DNA from: Geminicoccus sp.
GTDB lineage: Bacteria; Pseudomonadota; Alphaproteobacteria; UBA7985
Length of the DNA: 64,000 nucleotides
Direction: 5' to 3'
Assembly: GCA_002708995.1 (NCBI GenBank)
Contig: PAPT01000018.1
Location: forward strand, 56,962-120,961
The notes beneath the pieces are model-generated. The model saw only the letters and a program-made list of their open reading frames with translations, was not told the DNA's origin and searched no databases. Below are positions 34,102 through 43,451 of the stretch, in pieces. Both the position numbers and the translations under genes were made by a program. Position 1 is the first letter of the stretch. Every line of letters begins with the position of its first letter.

Positions 34102-35310
34102 ATGCTCATGGCGCTTTCAGACAAAGCCAAAGACTTGCAGGAACGCCTTCAGGCCTTCATGGACGACGTCATCTACCCTGCCGAAGCCACCTTCCGGGAG
34201 CAGCACGCCGCTCAGAGTGATCGCTGGGTCACCCCGCCAATCATGGGAGAGCTCAAGGCCAAGGCGCGCGAGCGCGGGCTCTGGAACCTGTGGTTGCCGG
34301 AGAGCGAGTTCGGCGCCGGGCTGAGCAACTTCGAATACGCCCACCTGTGCGAGGAAATGGGCCGCTCCAACCTCGCGCCCGAGGCCTGCAACTGTTCGGC
34401 CCCGGACACGGGCAATATGGAGGTGCTGGTGCGCTACGGCACGCCCGAACAGCAGGCGCAGTGGCTGACTCCGCTGCTGGCTGGGGAGATCCGCTCGGCC
34501 TTCGCGATGACCGAGCCGGAGGTGGCCTCGGCCGATGCCACCAACATCCAGTCCGACATTCGCCGTGAGGGTGACGAATACGTCATCAATGGCCGCAAAT
34601 GGTGGACCTCCGGCGCGCCTGACCCGCGCTGCAAGATTTTTATTTTCATGGGCAAGACCGACGTGACCGCGGAGCGTCATCAGCAGCAGTCGATGATTCT
34701 GGTGCCGCGCGACGCCCCGGGGGTGACGGTCAAGCGCGCCTTGCACGTCTTCGGCTACGATGACGCCCCCCACGGTCACGCCGAGGTGCTGTTCGAGAAC
34801 GTGCGCGTGCCCGCGTCGAACATTCTGCTGGGCGAAGGGCGTGGCTTCGAGATTGCACAGGGCCGCCTCGGCCCCGGCCGCATCCACCACTGCATGCGCA
34901 CCATCGGCCGAGCCGAGCGCGCCTTCGAGGACACGGTCGCTCGCGCCAAGCAGCGAGTCAACTTCGGCAGCGCCATCGCCGACAAGGGCTCGTTCCGGGA
35001 AAAGCTGGCGGAGATGCGCATCGACATCGACCAGTCCCGACTGCTGACGCTCCACGCGGCTGCGAAGATGGATGCCGTCGGCAACAAGGCTGCGCGCAAG
35101 GAAATTGCCATGATCAAGGTCGCTGCGCCTCGCATGGCCCAGCGCGTGATCGATTTCGCCATTCAGGTTCACGGCGGCGGCGGGGTCAGCCAGGACTTCC
35201 ACCTCGCCGAGAGCTATGCCCAGCTGCGGACGCTGCGGCTGGCCGATGGCCCGGACGAAGTGCACCTTGAGTCTGTTGCTAAGATGGAACTGCGCAAGCA
35301 GGGTCGATAG
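34102..35310 (+). CDS. Acyl-CoA dehydrogenase (ACAD10/11-like)
   Basis: This 402-residue flavoprotein is from the acyl-CoA dehydrogenase superfamily. Motifs include [61 protein letters not shown] and the C-terminal [21 protein letters not shown] followed by [16 protein letters not shown]. The WWTSGA and GPGRIHH features place it nearer the ACAD10/11 branch, which acts on long or 4-hydroxy acyl chains, than the isobutyryl enzyme upstream. The track start at 33991 lies in low-complexity DNA, and the ATG at 34102 has a GAGGAGG site. Confidence 0.88.
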   Translation: MLMALSDKAKDLQERLQAFMDDVIYPAEATFREQHAAQSDRWVTPPIMGELKAKARERGLWNLWLPESEFGAGLSNFEYAHLCEEMGRSNLAPEACNCSAPDTGNMEVLVRYGTPEQQAQWLTPLLAGEIRSAFAMTEPEVASADATNIQSDIRREGDEYVINGRKWWTSGAPDPRCKIFIFMGKTDVTAERHQQQSMILVPRDAPGVTVKRALHVFGYDDAPHGHAEVLFENVRVPASNILLGEGRGFEIAQGRLGPGRIHHCMRTIGRAERAFEDTVARAKQRVNFGSAIADKGSFREKLAEMRIDIDQSRLLTLHAAAKMDAVGNKAARKEIAMIKVAAPRMAQRVIDFAIQVHGGGGVSQDFHLAESYAQLRTLRLADGPDEVHLESVAKMELRKQGR

Positions 35311-35379
35311 GGTCGTTAGGGCTGATTGGGCTGATAGGACGGAGAGGACCAGGAGCGCGTGACCCAAAGGATTTCCCGC

Positions 35380-36033
35380 ATGACTTTGCACCCTCTTTGG
35401 ATCCCTGCTGGTGAGCCTAGCCGGTCAGCAAAACCTGCCCGAATGCGTGGTTTGGTGCGGGCTGCGATGGCAGCTGCCCTTGCGATGCTGATGCTGCTCG
35501 TGGGTCCTTTGGCGCGCGGGCACCCGGCTGAGCTGAACAACCGGGTGATGTTCATCGTCACCAGCCTCGAGATCACCGAGGTGCTGGGGGAGGAAGCGCT
35601 GGTGGTCGGGGCGGTTCTCGACAATGGATTGCGAAAACGCCTGACCCTGCGCGGGCTGTCATCGACCGCTGGGACCAAGACGCGGCTCTATTCGACCAAG
35701 AAGGTCTACGGCCAGGACAATCTTAACGAACGCCGGACCTTTGCCCTGCGCAGCGGTCAGGGGCGGGCGCTGGAGGCGCCTGATTTTGTGCTGGCGGTCA
35801 CTGGCCTGACCGACGCGGTGCGGGACAGGGAAGCTTTCGAGATAACCCTGACCTTCAACCGCGCGGTGGGGGAACTGACCCTGCCGGTCAGCTTCGAGGT
35901 TGATGAGACCGGGGTTTATGGGTTCGCTGAAATCAACATGGGCGCGCCCAAGGCGCTGTCGCAGGACTACGAATGGATCAGACCGGAAGGCGAGAGCGGC
36001 CGAGCCTCTGACCCGGCTTCAAACGGTGGTTGA
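35380..36033 (+). CDS. Secreted protein with PCuAC-like layout but no metal ligands
   Basis: The family is not recognised with certainty. The protein has about 217 residues. Basic residues precede a hydrophobic signal segment (MAAALAMLMLLVGPLARG), and the mature part is predicted to be mostly beta. The pattern VLDNGLRKRLTLRGLSS, then FVLAVTGLTD, then FEITLTFNRAVGELTLPVSF follows the order of copper-chaperone PCuAC domains, but their His/Met copper ligands are absent. If related, it has lost that site. The ATG at 35380 has an AAAGGA site and is preferred to the GTG at 35359. Confidence 0.6.
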   Translation: MTLHPLWIPAGEPSRSAKPARMRGLVRAAMAAALAMLMLLVGPLARGHPAELNNRVMFIVTSLEITEVLGEEALVVGAVLDNGLRKRLTLRGLSSTAGTKTRLYSTKKVYGQDNLNERRTFALRSGQGRALEAPDFVLAVTGLTDAVRDREAFEITLTFNRAVGELTLPVSFEVDETGVYGFAEINMGAPKALSQDYEWIRPEGESGRASDPASNGG

Positions 36034-36202
36034 GGAAGGTCAAAGTAGAGCATTTAGACCGTGGACGTGTCCCGTGGGCGCGGTAAATTGAGCTGGCTTA
36101 GCTGAGTTCCAGACGGCTGCCTGCTGGTCTTTGCTGAGGAGCCTCACCTCGTTAACAGCCTCGCCAACAAGCCTGCCGACACCCCTTTAAAAAGGACTGC
36201 CC

Positions 36203-36964
36203 ATGCTCCCCGATCCCGCCACACTCTTCGACCTCAGCGGTAAGACTGCGCTGGTGACCGGTGCCGGGCGTGGGATCGGCAAGGCCGCCGCCGAAGCCCT
36301 TGCCGGTGCTGGTGCCGACGTAACGCTGGTCTCCCGTACCGCAGCCGAAGTCGAGGCTGTGGCGGGCGAAATCCGGGAACAGGGTGGCAAGGCCCGGGCT
36401 GTCCCCGCCGACCTCAGTGATCTCGAGGCGGTGGCGGGGCTGGCCGCGCACGGGCCGTTCAACATCCTGTTCAACAACGCCGGGATCAATCGCCCCCAGA
36501 CCTTCGCCGAGGTCAGTGAAGAGAACTTCGACACCATTTTCGGGCTGAACGTGCGCTCCGCGTTCTTCCTCGCGCAAATGGTGGTGCAGGGGCTGCTCGA
36601 CGCTGGTCAGGGTGGGTCGATGATCAATGTTTCGAGCCAGATGGGGCACGTGGGTGGCCGCAACCGCTCGGTTTACTGTGCCTCCAAGCACGCGATGGAG
36701 GGCTTCACCAAGGCGATGGCGCTGGACCTCGCCGACAAGGGCATCCGGGCAAACACGCTGTGCCCGACGTTCATCCGCACGCCGCTGACCGCGCCGTTTC
36801 TGGAAGACCCGGCCTTTATGGCTGATACGCTCAGCCGTATTCCCATGGGGCGGGTGGGCGAGACGGGTGATCTGATCGGTGCCATGCTGTTTCTCGCCTC
36901 TGATGCATCGTCGCTGGTGACTGGGACGGCGATCAAAGTCGATGGGGGCTGGACGGCGCAATAG
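36203..36964 (+). CDS. Short-chain dehydrogenase/reductase (gluconate-5-dehydrogenase/FabG-like)
   Basis: This is a classical SDR of 253 residues: TGAGRGIGKAAAEAL (glycine motif, about 20-34), NNAGINRP near 93, catalytic Ser in NVSSQMGHVG, Tyr-x3-Lys in SVYCASKHAMEG, and the C-terminal SLVTGTAIKVDGGW. NAD(P)-dependent reduction or oxidation of a hydroxy compound is expected. The substrate is not fixed, since FabG-like, sugar and hydroxyacyl enzymes share these motifs. It stands alone after the secreted protein and is followed directly by a partial copy of the dispersed repeat. Confidence 0.87.
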   Translation: MLPDPATLFDLSGKTALVTGAGRGIGKAAAEALAGAGADVTLVSRTAAEVEAVAGEIREQGGKARAVPADLSDLEAVAGLAAHGPFNILFNNAGINRPQTFAEVSEENFDTIFGLNVRSAFFLAQMVVQGLLDAGQGGSMINVSSQMGHVGGRNRSVYCASKHAMEGFTKAMALDLADKGIRANTLCPTFIRTPLTAPFLEDPAFMADTLSRIPMGRVGETGDLIGAMLFLASDASSLVTGTAIKVDGGWTAQ

Positions 36965-37020
36965 TGGTGCGTGCTCGATTTGACGCCGCTTCGCGACCTT
37001 GAAGTCTCGCCTGCGCAAAC
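36965..37020 (+). repeat. Dispersed intergenic repeat, partial copy C
   Basis: GTGCGTGCTCGATTTGACGC and the following CGCTTCGCG match the left end of copy A almost exactly. Similarity fades after about 50 bp. As with copies A and B, it starts directly after a rightward stop codon. Confidence 0.75.
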
Positions 37021-37132
37021 GACCGATCGACGCAGCCTAGGTGACTTCCGCGCGCAGTCGTGGCACACCCTTGATCCCGCGCGGCGGTCACCGCTGCCCT
37101 CGCGGCTTTTCCTCAGTTTCAGGGACCTTCGC

Positions 37133-37369
37133 ATGCAGCCCCTCACCTTCATTCTGATCTGGGTTATCGTCTGGTGGCTGATCTGGTTCGCGGTTCTGTC
37201 CGTGGGCCTGCGACCGGGCACAGCCGACCCCGAGACCGGTGCCCCCGAGCAGCCCGCCCTTTGGCGGAAAGCGATCTGGGTGACGCTCGGCTCGCTGGCG
37301 TTTACGGCGGTATTCGTGTGGTTGCTGGGGCTGTTCGGGCCACAGCTGCGGGCGATGCTCGAAGGCTGA
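37133..37369 (+). CDS. DUF1467-family small membrane protein
   Basis: This 78-residue protein has two transmembrane helices (about residues 5-25 and 45-70) joined by a short loop. The IIWWLxxFA-like sequence IVWWLIWFAVLSVGLRP is typical of the DUF1467 family, which is found in alphaproteobacteria and often lies beside proS. Its role is unknown. The track ORF begins at 36971 inside the dispersed repeat. The ATG at 37133 gives the normal family length. Confidence 0.8.
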   Translation: MQPLTFILIWVIVWWLIWFAVLSVGLRPGTADPETGAPEQPALWRKAIWVTLGSLAFTAVFVWLLGLFGPQLRAMLEG

Positions 37370-37396
37370 GGCGCGGTGGGGCGCTGCCCTTTGTCC

Positions 37397-37434
37397 AAAA
37401 ATAAAGGCGAGCGGATCGAAATCCACTCGCCCTT
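37397..37434 (-). terminator. Minus-strand terminator-like hairpin
   Basis: GGCGAGCGGAT and ATCCACTCGCC pair with one mismatch around a CGAA tetraloop. On the minus strand this is followed by TTTATTTTT. No protein gene is recognised upstream on that strand, so it may end a non-coding transcript. Confidence 0.7.
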
Positions 37435-37941
37435 AAGGAGACAAAGGAACCTAGAACCCAGTTCGATGGAAGGCTCTGGCCACCACACCAAAGCGTCAAA
37501 CCTGGTCCTTAACAGCCTGTTTAGCGCCTGCTGAGCAGGCGCTGAAACCCTCTGTTCGGTACATCAGCCGGTTGGTCCTGCCTTCCTCCCCACAAGCAAT
37601 GAGCAGAACCCGGCGCACTGTCTGCCCTAAGGGCGCGGTCCTGTGTGACCATCCAGTGCGCAGCCATCCAATTGATGCCCGTCTCCTATGCCTGAGGCAC
37701 GCATCAGGCGCAAGTCCAAATATGAAGCTTTTGTGACCAGCCTTGACTTGACCTGCCAAAGTTGTGGGCATTGCGCGGCGGGTGGCGGAGACCAAAACGG
37801 CTTGCCGCCCCCACGTGCGGGACTCTCTTCCATGGCTGACACAAAAGCCAAGGCCGAGAATGGCGACAAAGCACTGGCCCCGCGCCCCAAGCCCGCCTAA
37901 AACGGCCCGGCAACAATCACGCCCCAACGGAGTCCCGGAGC
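37435..37941 (-). other. Gene-poor structured gap before proS; possible minus-strand ncRNA
   Basis: No convincing ORF fills this stretch of about 500 bp. The ORFs in the track have no recognisable domain. It contains strong hairpins: a near-perfect palindrome AGCGCCTGCT-G-AGCAGGCGCT at 37523-37543, and a stem of GCGCACTG (37613) with CAGTGCGC (37654) that encloses a GCCC-TAA-GGGC hairpin. With the minus-strand terminator at its left end it could encode a structured RNA. It does not match RNase P RNA, tmRNA, 6S or SRP RNA signatures I could recall. The proS promoter must also lie at its right end. Confidence 0.3.
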
Positions 37942-39261
37942 ATGCGCTGGTCCCGCACCTTTCTGCCGACGATGAAAGACACCCCCGCCGAGGCGCAGAT
38001 CGCGTCTCACCGCTACATGCTGCGCGCTGGCATGGTCCGGCAGAACGCAGCCGGAATCTACACTTGGCTGCCGCTGGGCCTCAGGGTGCTGACCAAGATC
38101 GCTGACATTGTTCGTGACGAGCAGGCGCGCGCCGGGGCCAATGAAGTGCTCATGCCGACCATCCAGTCCGCCGACCTGTGGCAGGAAAGCGGCCGCTTCG
38201 ACGCCTACGGTCCGGAAATGCTGCGCTTTGAAGACCGGCACGGGCGGACCATGCTCTACGGCCCGACCAACGAGGAGATGATCACCGACATCTTCCGCCG
38301 CGAGGTGCAGTCTTACAAGAACCTGCCGCTCAACCTCTACCACATCCAGTGGAAGTTCCGGGACGAGGTCCGGCCGCGCTTCGGGGTCATGCGCGGGCGC
38401 GAGTTCCTGATGAAGGACGGTTACAGCTTCGACGTCGACGAGGCTTCGGCTGCGCTGGCCTACAAGAAGGTGTTCATCTCCTACCTGCGCACCTTCCGCC
38501 GACTGGGGCTGTCGGCCATCCCGATGCAGGCCGATACCGGCCCGATCGGCGGTGACCTCAGCCACGAATTCCTGATCCAGGCGGAAACCGGCGAGTCCGA
38601 GGTGTTCTTTGACAGCGCCATTTCTTCCGACCCAGCCTTTACCGAAGACCTCACTGGCGACGCCGAGCTGGAGGCAGCCTTTGACCGGCTGACCTCGGCC
38701 TACGCGCGGACAGACGAAACCCACGATGCGGCCCTGTTCGACCAGCAGGTGCCGACTGACCGGCGCGTGGTGTCACGGGGGGTCGAAGTCGGCCACATCT
38801 TCTACTTCGGCACCAAATACTCCGACGCGCTGGGCGCGACCGTGCAAAACGCCGAGGGCAAGGATGTTGCCGTGCACATGGGCTCCTATGGTATCGGGGT
38901 GTCGCGGCTGGTCGGCGGGATCATCGAGGCATGCCACGACGAGAACGGCATCATCTGGCCCACGGAAATCGCCCCCTTCGGCGTCGGCATTCTCAACCTC
39001 AAGGTCGACGACGCCGACTGCACCGCAGCCTGTGATCGGCTCTACGCGCAGGCGCAGGCCGCCGGGCTCGACCCGCTGCTTGACGACCGCGACATGCGCC
39101 CGGGCGGCAAGTTCGCCGACATGGAACTGATCGGCCTGCCGTGGGTGATCACCATCGGACCGCGCGGGCTCAATGACGGTATGGCCGAGCTGAAAAACCG
39201 CAAGACCGGGGAGAAACACGACGTCGCCATCCACGCTGTTCTCGCCAAAATTACCGGCTAA
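37942..39261 (+). CDS. proS: Prolyl-tRNA synthetase (short alphaproteobacterial form)
   Basis: This class II synthetase attaches proline to tRNA-Pro. At 439 residues it lacks the large editing insertion of the E. coli enzyme, as is usual in alphaproteobacteria. Visible motifs are the N-terminal [20 protein letters not shown], the [20 protein letters not shown] segment, motif 2 in [20 protein letters not shown] and motif 3 in [17 protein letters not shown], followed by the anticodon-binding domain (PFGVGILNL to the end). It leads a proS-lolC-lolE-lolD run. Confidence 0.95.
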   Translation: MRWSRTFLPTMKDTPAEAQIASHRYMLRAGMVRQNAAGIYTWLPLGLRVLTKIADIVRDEQARAGANEVLMPTIQSADLWQESGRFDAYGPEMLRFEDRHGRTMLYGPTNEEMITDIFRREVQSYKNLPLNLYHIQWKFRDEVRPRFGVMRGREFLMKDGYSFDVDEASAALAYKKVFISYLRTFRRLGLSAIPMQADTGPIGGDLSHEFLIQAETGESEVFFDSAISSDPAFTEDLTGDAELEAAFDRLTSAYARTDETHDAALFDQQVPTDRRVVSRGVEVGHIFYFGTKYSDALGATVQNAEGKDVAVHMGSYGIGVSRLVGGIIEACHDENGIIWPTEIAPFGVGILNLKVDDADCTAACDRLYAQAQAAGLDPLLDDRDMRPGGKFADMELIGLPWVITIGPRGLNDGMAELKNRKTGEKHDVAIHAVLAKITG

Positions 39262-39311
39262 GGCGGATCTGAACCCAAGGCTGAGCCGCCCGACATCCGA
39301 CTGGAGCTAAG

Positions 39312-40649
39312 ATGGGGACCACCCTGACCATTGCCCTGCGTTACCTGACCGCCCGCCGCGAGGGTGCAGGGCTGTCGCTGGTGCCGTTGCTCTCCGGGCT
39401 GGGGATCATGATCGGCGTGGCGACGCTGGTGGTGGTGATGGCGGTGTTCGAGGGCTACCGCACGGCCGTGCTCGACCGTCTTCTGGCCCAGACCGGTCAT
39501 TTGGTCATCACCAAACCCGGCTTCCGCAGTTTTAACCCCACGCCCGCGCAGGCGGTGGTCGCCGCCCAGACGGGCGTGGCGCGCAGCCAGCCGGTGCTGA
39601 TCACCGAGGGGCTGATCCTGCGCGGTGAAAAGGGTGCGGGCGTGGTTGTGCAGGCCATGGAGCTCAGCGACATGCGCGCCGACCCCGTTCTCGCCGAAGC
39701 GGCCGGGCACTTCTACGCGCTGTCCCCATCCCATGCCTCGGCGGGCGGGGCCGACGCAGCAGGCGGGCTCTCGCCCGTGGTGCTGGGCGCCGGCCTCGCT
39801 GCCGAACTGGGCCTGACCCGAGGCGACAGCCTGCGGCTGGTGCTCTCCGCCGACAGCAGCGACCGGGCACAGGGCACCACCGCTGCACGCAGCTTCGGCC
39901 TGGTCTATGCCGGGGCGTTTTCTGCCGGACTGTTCGAGGTTGACCAGTCAGGCGCGCTGGCCCTGCTTGCCGATGCGCAAGGGTGGCAGACCCGCGCCGG
40001 AGAGAGCTACGGCAGCGGCTCCGGCAGCGGCACTGGCAGCGACACGGACCAGACCCCCGGCGAGGTCAGCGAAATCCGGCTCATGCTCAACGACCTTAGC
40101 CAGCGCCGTCAGGTGCTGCCGCGCATCCGCTCGCGCCTGCCTGAGACGCTCCTGATCAGCGACCGGGCCAGCGACCTGTTCCGCGACTACGACTGGGTCC
40201 GGGCGCAGGGCAACGCCGCCACCCTGATCGTCCTCGTCATCCTGATTGTTGCTGCTTTCGGGGTTGCCTCGGGGCAGCTGATGATGGTGCAGGAGCGGCG
40301 CGCCGATATCGCCATCCTGCGCGGCTTCGGGGTGCAGCCCGGCGGAGTGCTGCGGGTGTTCCTGCTCGCGGGGCTGCTGGTAGCAGTGATCGGGCTGGGA
40401 CTGGGGCTGGCACTGGGCTGGTATATCTCGGTCTCGCTCAACCAAATCCGGCTGGCGCTGGAGGCGATGATCGGCCGCCCGCTGTTTAACGCCGCCTTCT
40501 ACCAGATCGATGAAATCCGCGGCGATGTCCGCGCCTCGGGTCTGGTGTTCGTGTCGGCGGTGACCCTGTGCGTCTCATTCCTCGCCACGCTCTATCCGGC
40601 GTGGCGGGCCTCGCGGGTGCCGCCTGCGCTGGCGCTGAAGGAGGTCTGA
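39312..40649 (+). CDS. lolC: Lipoprotein-releasing ABC transporter permease, first subunit (LolC/E family)
   Basis: This inner-membrane subunit of the LolCDE complex releases mature lipoproteins to LolA. Its 445 residues have an N-terminal helix (about 20-45, IMIGVATLVVVMAVFEGY), a periplasmic domain, and three C-terminal helices including VILIVAAFGVASGQLMMVQERRADIAILRGFG, which holds the ABC-contacting coupling region. A Gly-Ser-rich insert lies near residue 240 (SGSGSGTGSD). Assignment as C rather than E is by gene order only. The stop is 3 bp before the next permease. Confidence 0.87.
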   Translation: MGTTLTIALRYLTARREGAGLSLVPLLSGLGIMIGVATLVVVMAVFEGYRTAVLDRLLAQTGHLVITKPGFRSFNPTPAQAVVAAQTGVARSQPVLITEGLILRGEKGAGVVVQAMELSDMRADPVLAEAAGHFYALSPSHASAGGADAAGGLSPVVLGAGLAAELGLTRGDSLRLVLSADSSDRAQGTTAARSFGLVYAGAFSAGLFEVDQSGALALLADAQGWQTRAGESYGSGSGSGTGSDTDQTPGEVSEIRLMLNDLSQRRQVLPRIRSRLPETLLISDRASDLFRDYDWVRAQGNAATLIVLVILIVAAFGVASGQLMMVQERRADIAILRGFGVQPGGVLRVFLLAGLLVAVIGLGLGLALGWYISVSLNQIRLALEAMIGRPLFNAAFYQIDEIRGDVRASGLVFVSAVTLCVSFLATLYPAWRASRVPPALALKEV

Positions 40650-40652
40650 GCC

Positions 40653-42020
40653 GTGCTGAAATCTTTCGAGCGCCAGGCCTCGCGCAAATATCTCAGCGGC
40701 CGTAACAGTCGCTTCCTGTCGCTGTCGGCGCTGTTCTCTCTGGCCGGGATCGCCATCGGCGTGGCGGCGCTGATCATCGCCAGCGCCTTCCTCAACGGCC
40801 AGCGCGACAGCCTGCTCGAGGCGCTTCAGGGCCGCAGCCCCCACGTCACCCTGACGGCCGTGGAGCCACCACCACCCACGCCCGTATGCGTGCCGGAAAC
40901 CGACGCGCTCAACATCGCGCTGGGGATTCTGGAGACCTGCGAGACCCCGCCCGCCGGGCTCAAAGGCTTCGAGCCGACTGACCCCCGCATTGCCGCTGTC
41001 CTTGACCGGCCCGAGGTGCAGGCCGCGTTCTTCGAGGTCGCCGGACAGGGTATGGTCGTCCTGCCCTCGAGCGGGGCGGTCAGTGGCACCTTCATCCGCG
41101 GGCTGGCCCCCGAGGCGCTCGATCAGCGTCTGACGGGCCATCCGTCGGCCTTCGCGCTTTCCGGGTCGATGGATCTGGCGCGGGGCGAAGTGGCACTCGG
41201 CTATGGTGTCGCCGCCAACCTCAACGCCGACGGACGGGCCAGTCTGGCGCTGCTGGGCCAGACCCTCGATCTGGTGTCCCCGGATGGCTCCACGACCGTC
41301 ATCGGCTGGACCCCGCGGCGGCGGGACGGACGTGTGAACATCATCTTCGGTGGTTTTGCCGAGCGCAACGAGACCTACATGGACATCGGCTCGGCGGCGA
41401 CCTTCCTCGGCTTCGAGCCCGGGCGCTTCAACAATCTTCAGCTGTTCCTCAGCGCGCCCGCCGATGCTGCTGCCTTCGCCAGCAGCCTTGAAGCAGACTT
41501 GGCCGTTGATCCGGCTGACGCCCGTAGCTTCCGAACCTCGACGTGGGAGGACCGGAACCGCGCGCTGGTCTCGACACTGGGAATCCAGCGTGTGGTGCTG
41601 ATCCTCGTCCTCGCCCTGATTGTCGTGGTCGCGGCCTTCAACATCCTCGCCAGCCAGATCATGCTGGTACGGGAGAAGCGGCGCGGGATCGCCCTGCTGC
41701 GAACGCTGGGGGCGGGGCAGGGCTCCGTCGCCCGGGTGTTCATCGGCATGGGACTGTTCCTCGCCGGCGCAGGCTGCCTGCTGGGGCTGGGGATCGGTTT
41801 GGGCGTGGTGCTCAATTTTGATGCCATCGTCGCCTTCTTCGCTACCATCCCCGCCATGGCCGGGGCGGCGGCCTTCCTCGGGTCGGTGCAAGTCAGTCTC
41901 AGCCTCGGCGACAGTCTGCTCGCCGTCGGTCTGGCGCTGGTGATCACCGTGCTCGCCACGCTTTACCCGGCCTGGCAGGCCGCCCGAACCGAACCCGCAG
42001 AGGTCCTTCGCTATGTCTGA
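40653..42020 (+). CDS. lolE: Lipoprotein-releasing ABC transporter permease, second subunit (LolC/E family)
   Basis: This 455-residue paralogue of the preceding gene has the same layout: first helix at about 25-47 (SLAGIAIGVAALIIASAFLNG), a large periplasmic domain and three C-terminal helices with ILASQIMLVREKRRGIALLRTLGAG. It begins at GTG, 3 bp after lolC, and overlaps lolD by 8 nt. Two different permeases imply a LolC-LolE heterodimer. Many alphaproteobacteria have only one permease gene at this proS-linked locus. Confidence 0.87.
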   Translation: MLKSFERQASRKYLSGRNSRFLSLSALFSLAGIAIGVAALIIASAFLNGQRDSLLEALQGRSPHVTLTAVEPPPPTPVCVPETDALNIALGILETCETPPAGLKGFEPTDPRIAAVLDRPEVQAAFFEVAGQGMVVLPSSGAVSGTFIRGLAPEALDQRLTGHPSAFALSGSMDLARGEVALGYGVAANLNADGRASLALLGQTLDLVSPDGSTTVIGWTPRRRDGRVNIIFGGFAERNETYMDIGSAATFLGFEPGRFNNLQLFLSAPADAAAFASSLEADLAVDPADARSFRTSTWEDRNRALVSTLGIQRVVLILVLALIVVVAAFNILASQIMLVREKRRGIALLRTLGAGQGSVARVFIGMGLFLAGAGCLLGLGIGLGVVLNFDAIVAFFATIPAMAGAAAFLGSVQVSLSLGDSLLAVGLALVITVLATLYPAWQAARTEPAEVLRYV

Positions 42021-42762
42021 TCCCCGCCAAACCGTCAGAGCGGCCACAGCCCACAGCCCCGCGTCCGGCGATGCCGCACCGTCTGCCGCCCGGCCCAATC
42101 TGGTACTCAGCGATATCCGCCGTGCCTTCCCTCAGCCCGATGGCGCGCTGGAGGTGCTGCGGGGCTGTGATGCCACCATTCTGCCCGGTGAGCTGGTGGC
42201 CATGGTCGGCACGTCGGGCAGCGGCAAATCCACCCTGCTGCAGATTTGCGGCCTGCTGGATAACCCCAGCAGCGGCACGCTGGAGATAGCCGGGCAGGCG
42301 GTCGAAACCCTCGGCGACCACGCCCGGACCCGGCTGCGTCGCGGGACTGTCGGCTTCATCTACCAGTTCCATCACCTGCTCCCCGAATTCACCGCGCTGG
42401 AGAATGTCATTCTGCCCCAGTCGATCGCCGGCGTGCCAGCGGGCGAGGCGCGGGAGCGGGCCAGAATGCTGCTCGAACGCGTGGGTCTGGGGCACCGGCT
42501 CGGCCATCGTCCGGGTAAGCTCTCCGGCGGGGAGAAGCAGCGGGTTGCCGTTGCCCGCGCCATCGCCAACCGGCCCGCCCTGCTGCTGGCTGATGAGCCG
42601 ACTGGCAACCTTGACCCCGACACGGCGGAGCAGGTTTTCACCCTGTTCGTCGAGCTGACACGGGAAGAGGGGCTGTCGGTTCTCATGGCGACCCACAACG
42701 AAGCGCTGGCTGCCCGCATGGATCGGGTGCTGCGGCTCGAAGGCGGACAGGTGATCGGTTAA
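42013..42762 (+). CDS. lolD: Lipoprotein-releasing ABC transporter ATP-binding protein
   Basis: This ATPase subunit drives the two Lol permeases. The 249 residues include Walker A (GTSGSGKST, near 66-74), a Q-loop (FIYQFHHLLPEFTALENV, the latter part a known LolD feature), the ABC signature LSGGEKQRVAVARA, Walker B LLLADEPTGNLD and the H-loop MATHN. The N-terminal 35 residues are a Pro/Ala-rich extension. The start overlaps the end of lolE, so the three genes are translationally coupled. Confidence 0.93.
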   Translation: MSDPRQTVRAATAHSPASGDAAPSAARPNLVLSDIRRAFPQPDGALEVLRGCDATILPGELVAMVGTSGSGKSTLLQICGLLDNPSSGTLEIAGQAVETLGDHARTRLRRGTVGFIYQFHHLLPEFTALENVILPQSIAGVPAGEARERARMLLERVGLGHRLGHRPGKLSGGEKQRVAVARAIANRPALLLADEPTGNLDPDTAEQVFTLFVELTREEGLSVLMATHNEALAARMDRVLRLEGGQVIG

Positions 42763-42778
42763 TTCGGCGGCGGCGGCC

Positions 42779-43417
42779 TTAGCCGTCCAGCGTCGCGGCG
42801 CCGTAGTAGTGCCAGAGGAACATCGCCATCGGTCCACGGTGCGGCGCCCAGTGGGAGGTTAGCTCGCGCAGCACCTTGGGGGTAGGCTTGTCATCAAGGC
42901 CGAACAGCATCTGATAGCCCTTCTGCACGGCCAGATCGTCGGCCGGGAACATGTCGGAGCGGCCCTCGGCGAACAAAAGATAGATTTCCGCGCTCCATGT
43001 GCCGAAGCCCTTGAGCGCGGTAATGTGAGCCAGTGCCTCGGCGTCTTCCATGCCGGGTAGCTCGTCGGGCCGGAAACTGCCCTCGACCAGCGCGTTGGCC
43101 AGCCCGTAGATATAGCGCGTCTTCTGCCCCGACAGCCCCAGCTTGCGCCAGCCTTCGGGCTCGAGGTCGAGCAGGCGCATGGGGGCAAAGTCACCCTCGA
43201 AGTGGGCTTCAACCCGCGCCCAGATCGACGCAGCCGCCTTGACCGACAGCTGCTGTCCGCAGATCACACGCAGGAAGGTGCCGATCCCCTGGGTCTGCGC
43301 ACGGGTTTCCGGCAGGCCCACGCGCTCGATTCCAGCGGCTGTCGTGGGGCAGGTCTCGGCCACCCGACAGATCATACTCTGCACCTGCTCGGTGGTCAGT
43401 GGCTGTCGCAGTGTCAT
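42779..43417 (-). CDS. DNA-3-methyladenine glycosylase II-like (HhH-GPD)
   Basis: This base-excision repair enzyme removes alkylated bases. The 212-residue protein has the helix-hairpin-helix motif ALKGFGTWSAEIYLLFAEG (near 130-148) and the catalytic Asp in DMFPADDLAV. It matches the short AlkA form without the N-terminal domain. The track start at 43570 reads through the extensin gene region in another frame. The ATG at 43417 begins the fold. It converges on lolD with 16 bp between stops. Confidence 0.87.
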   Translation of the reverse strand: MTLRQPLTTEQVQSMICRVAETCPTTAAGIERVGLPETRAQTQGIGTFLRVICGQQLSVKAAASIWARVEAHFEGDFAPMRLLDLEPEGWRKLGLSGQKTRYIYGLANALVEGSFRPDELPGMEDAEALAHITALKGFGTWSAEIYLLFAEGRSDMFPADDLAVQKGYQMLFGLDDKPTPKVLRELTSHWAPHRGPMAMFLWHYYGAATLDG

Positions 43418-43451
43418 CGGGTGTCCTTTCTGCAAAGGGCTGTGCGCCGGA

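Noticed and set aside
37496-37927. 143-aa minus-strand ORF before proS
   Set aside because: Its composition is irregular, no domain is seen, and the strong hairpins inside it fit RNA structure better than a protein.
37381-37941. RNase P RNA, tmRNA, 6S or SRP RNA
   Set aside because: The universally conserved core motifs of these RNAs were looked for on both strands and not seen.
40575-42098. 507-aa ORF on the minus strand
   Set aside because: It is a shadow of lolE, with no recognisable domain and a composition rich in Gly, Gln and His.
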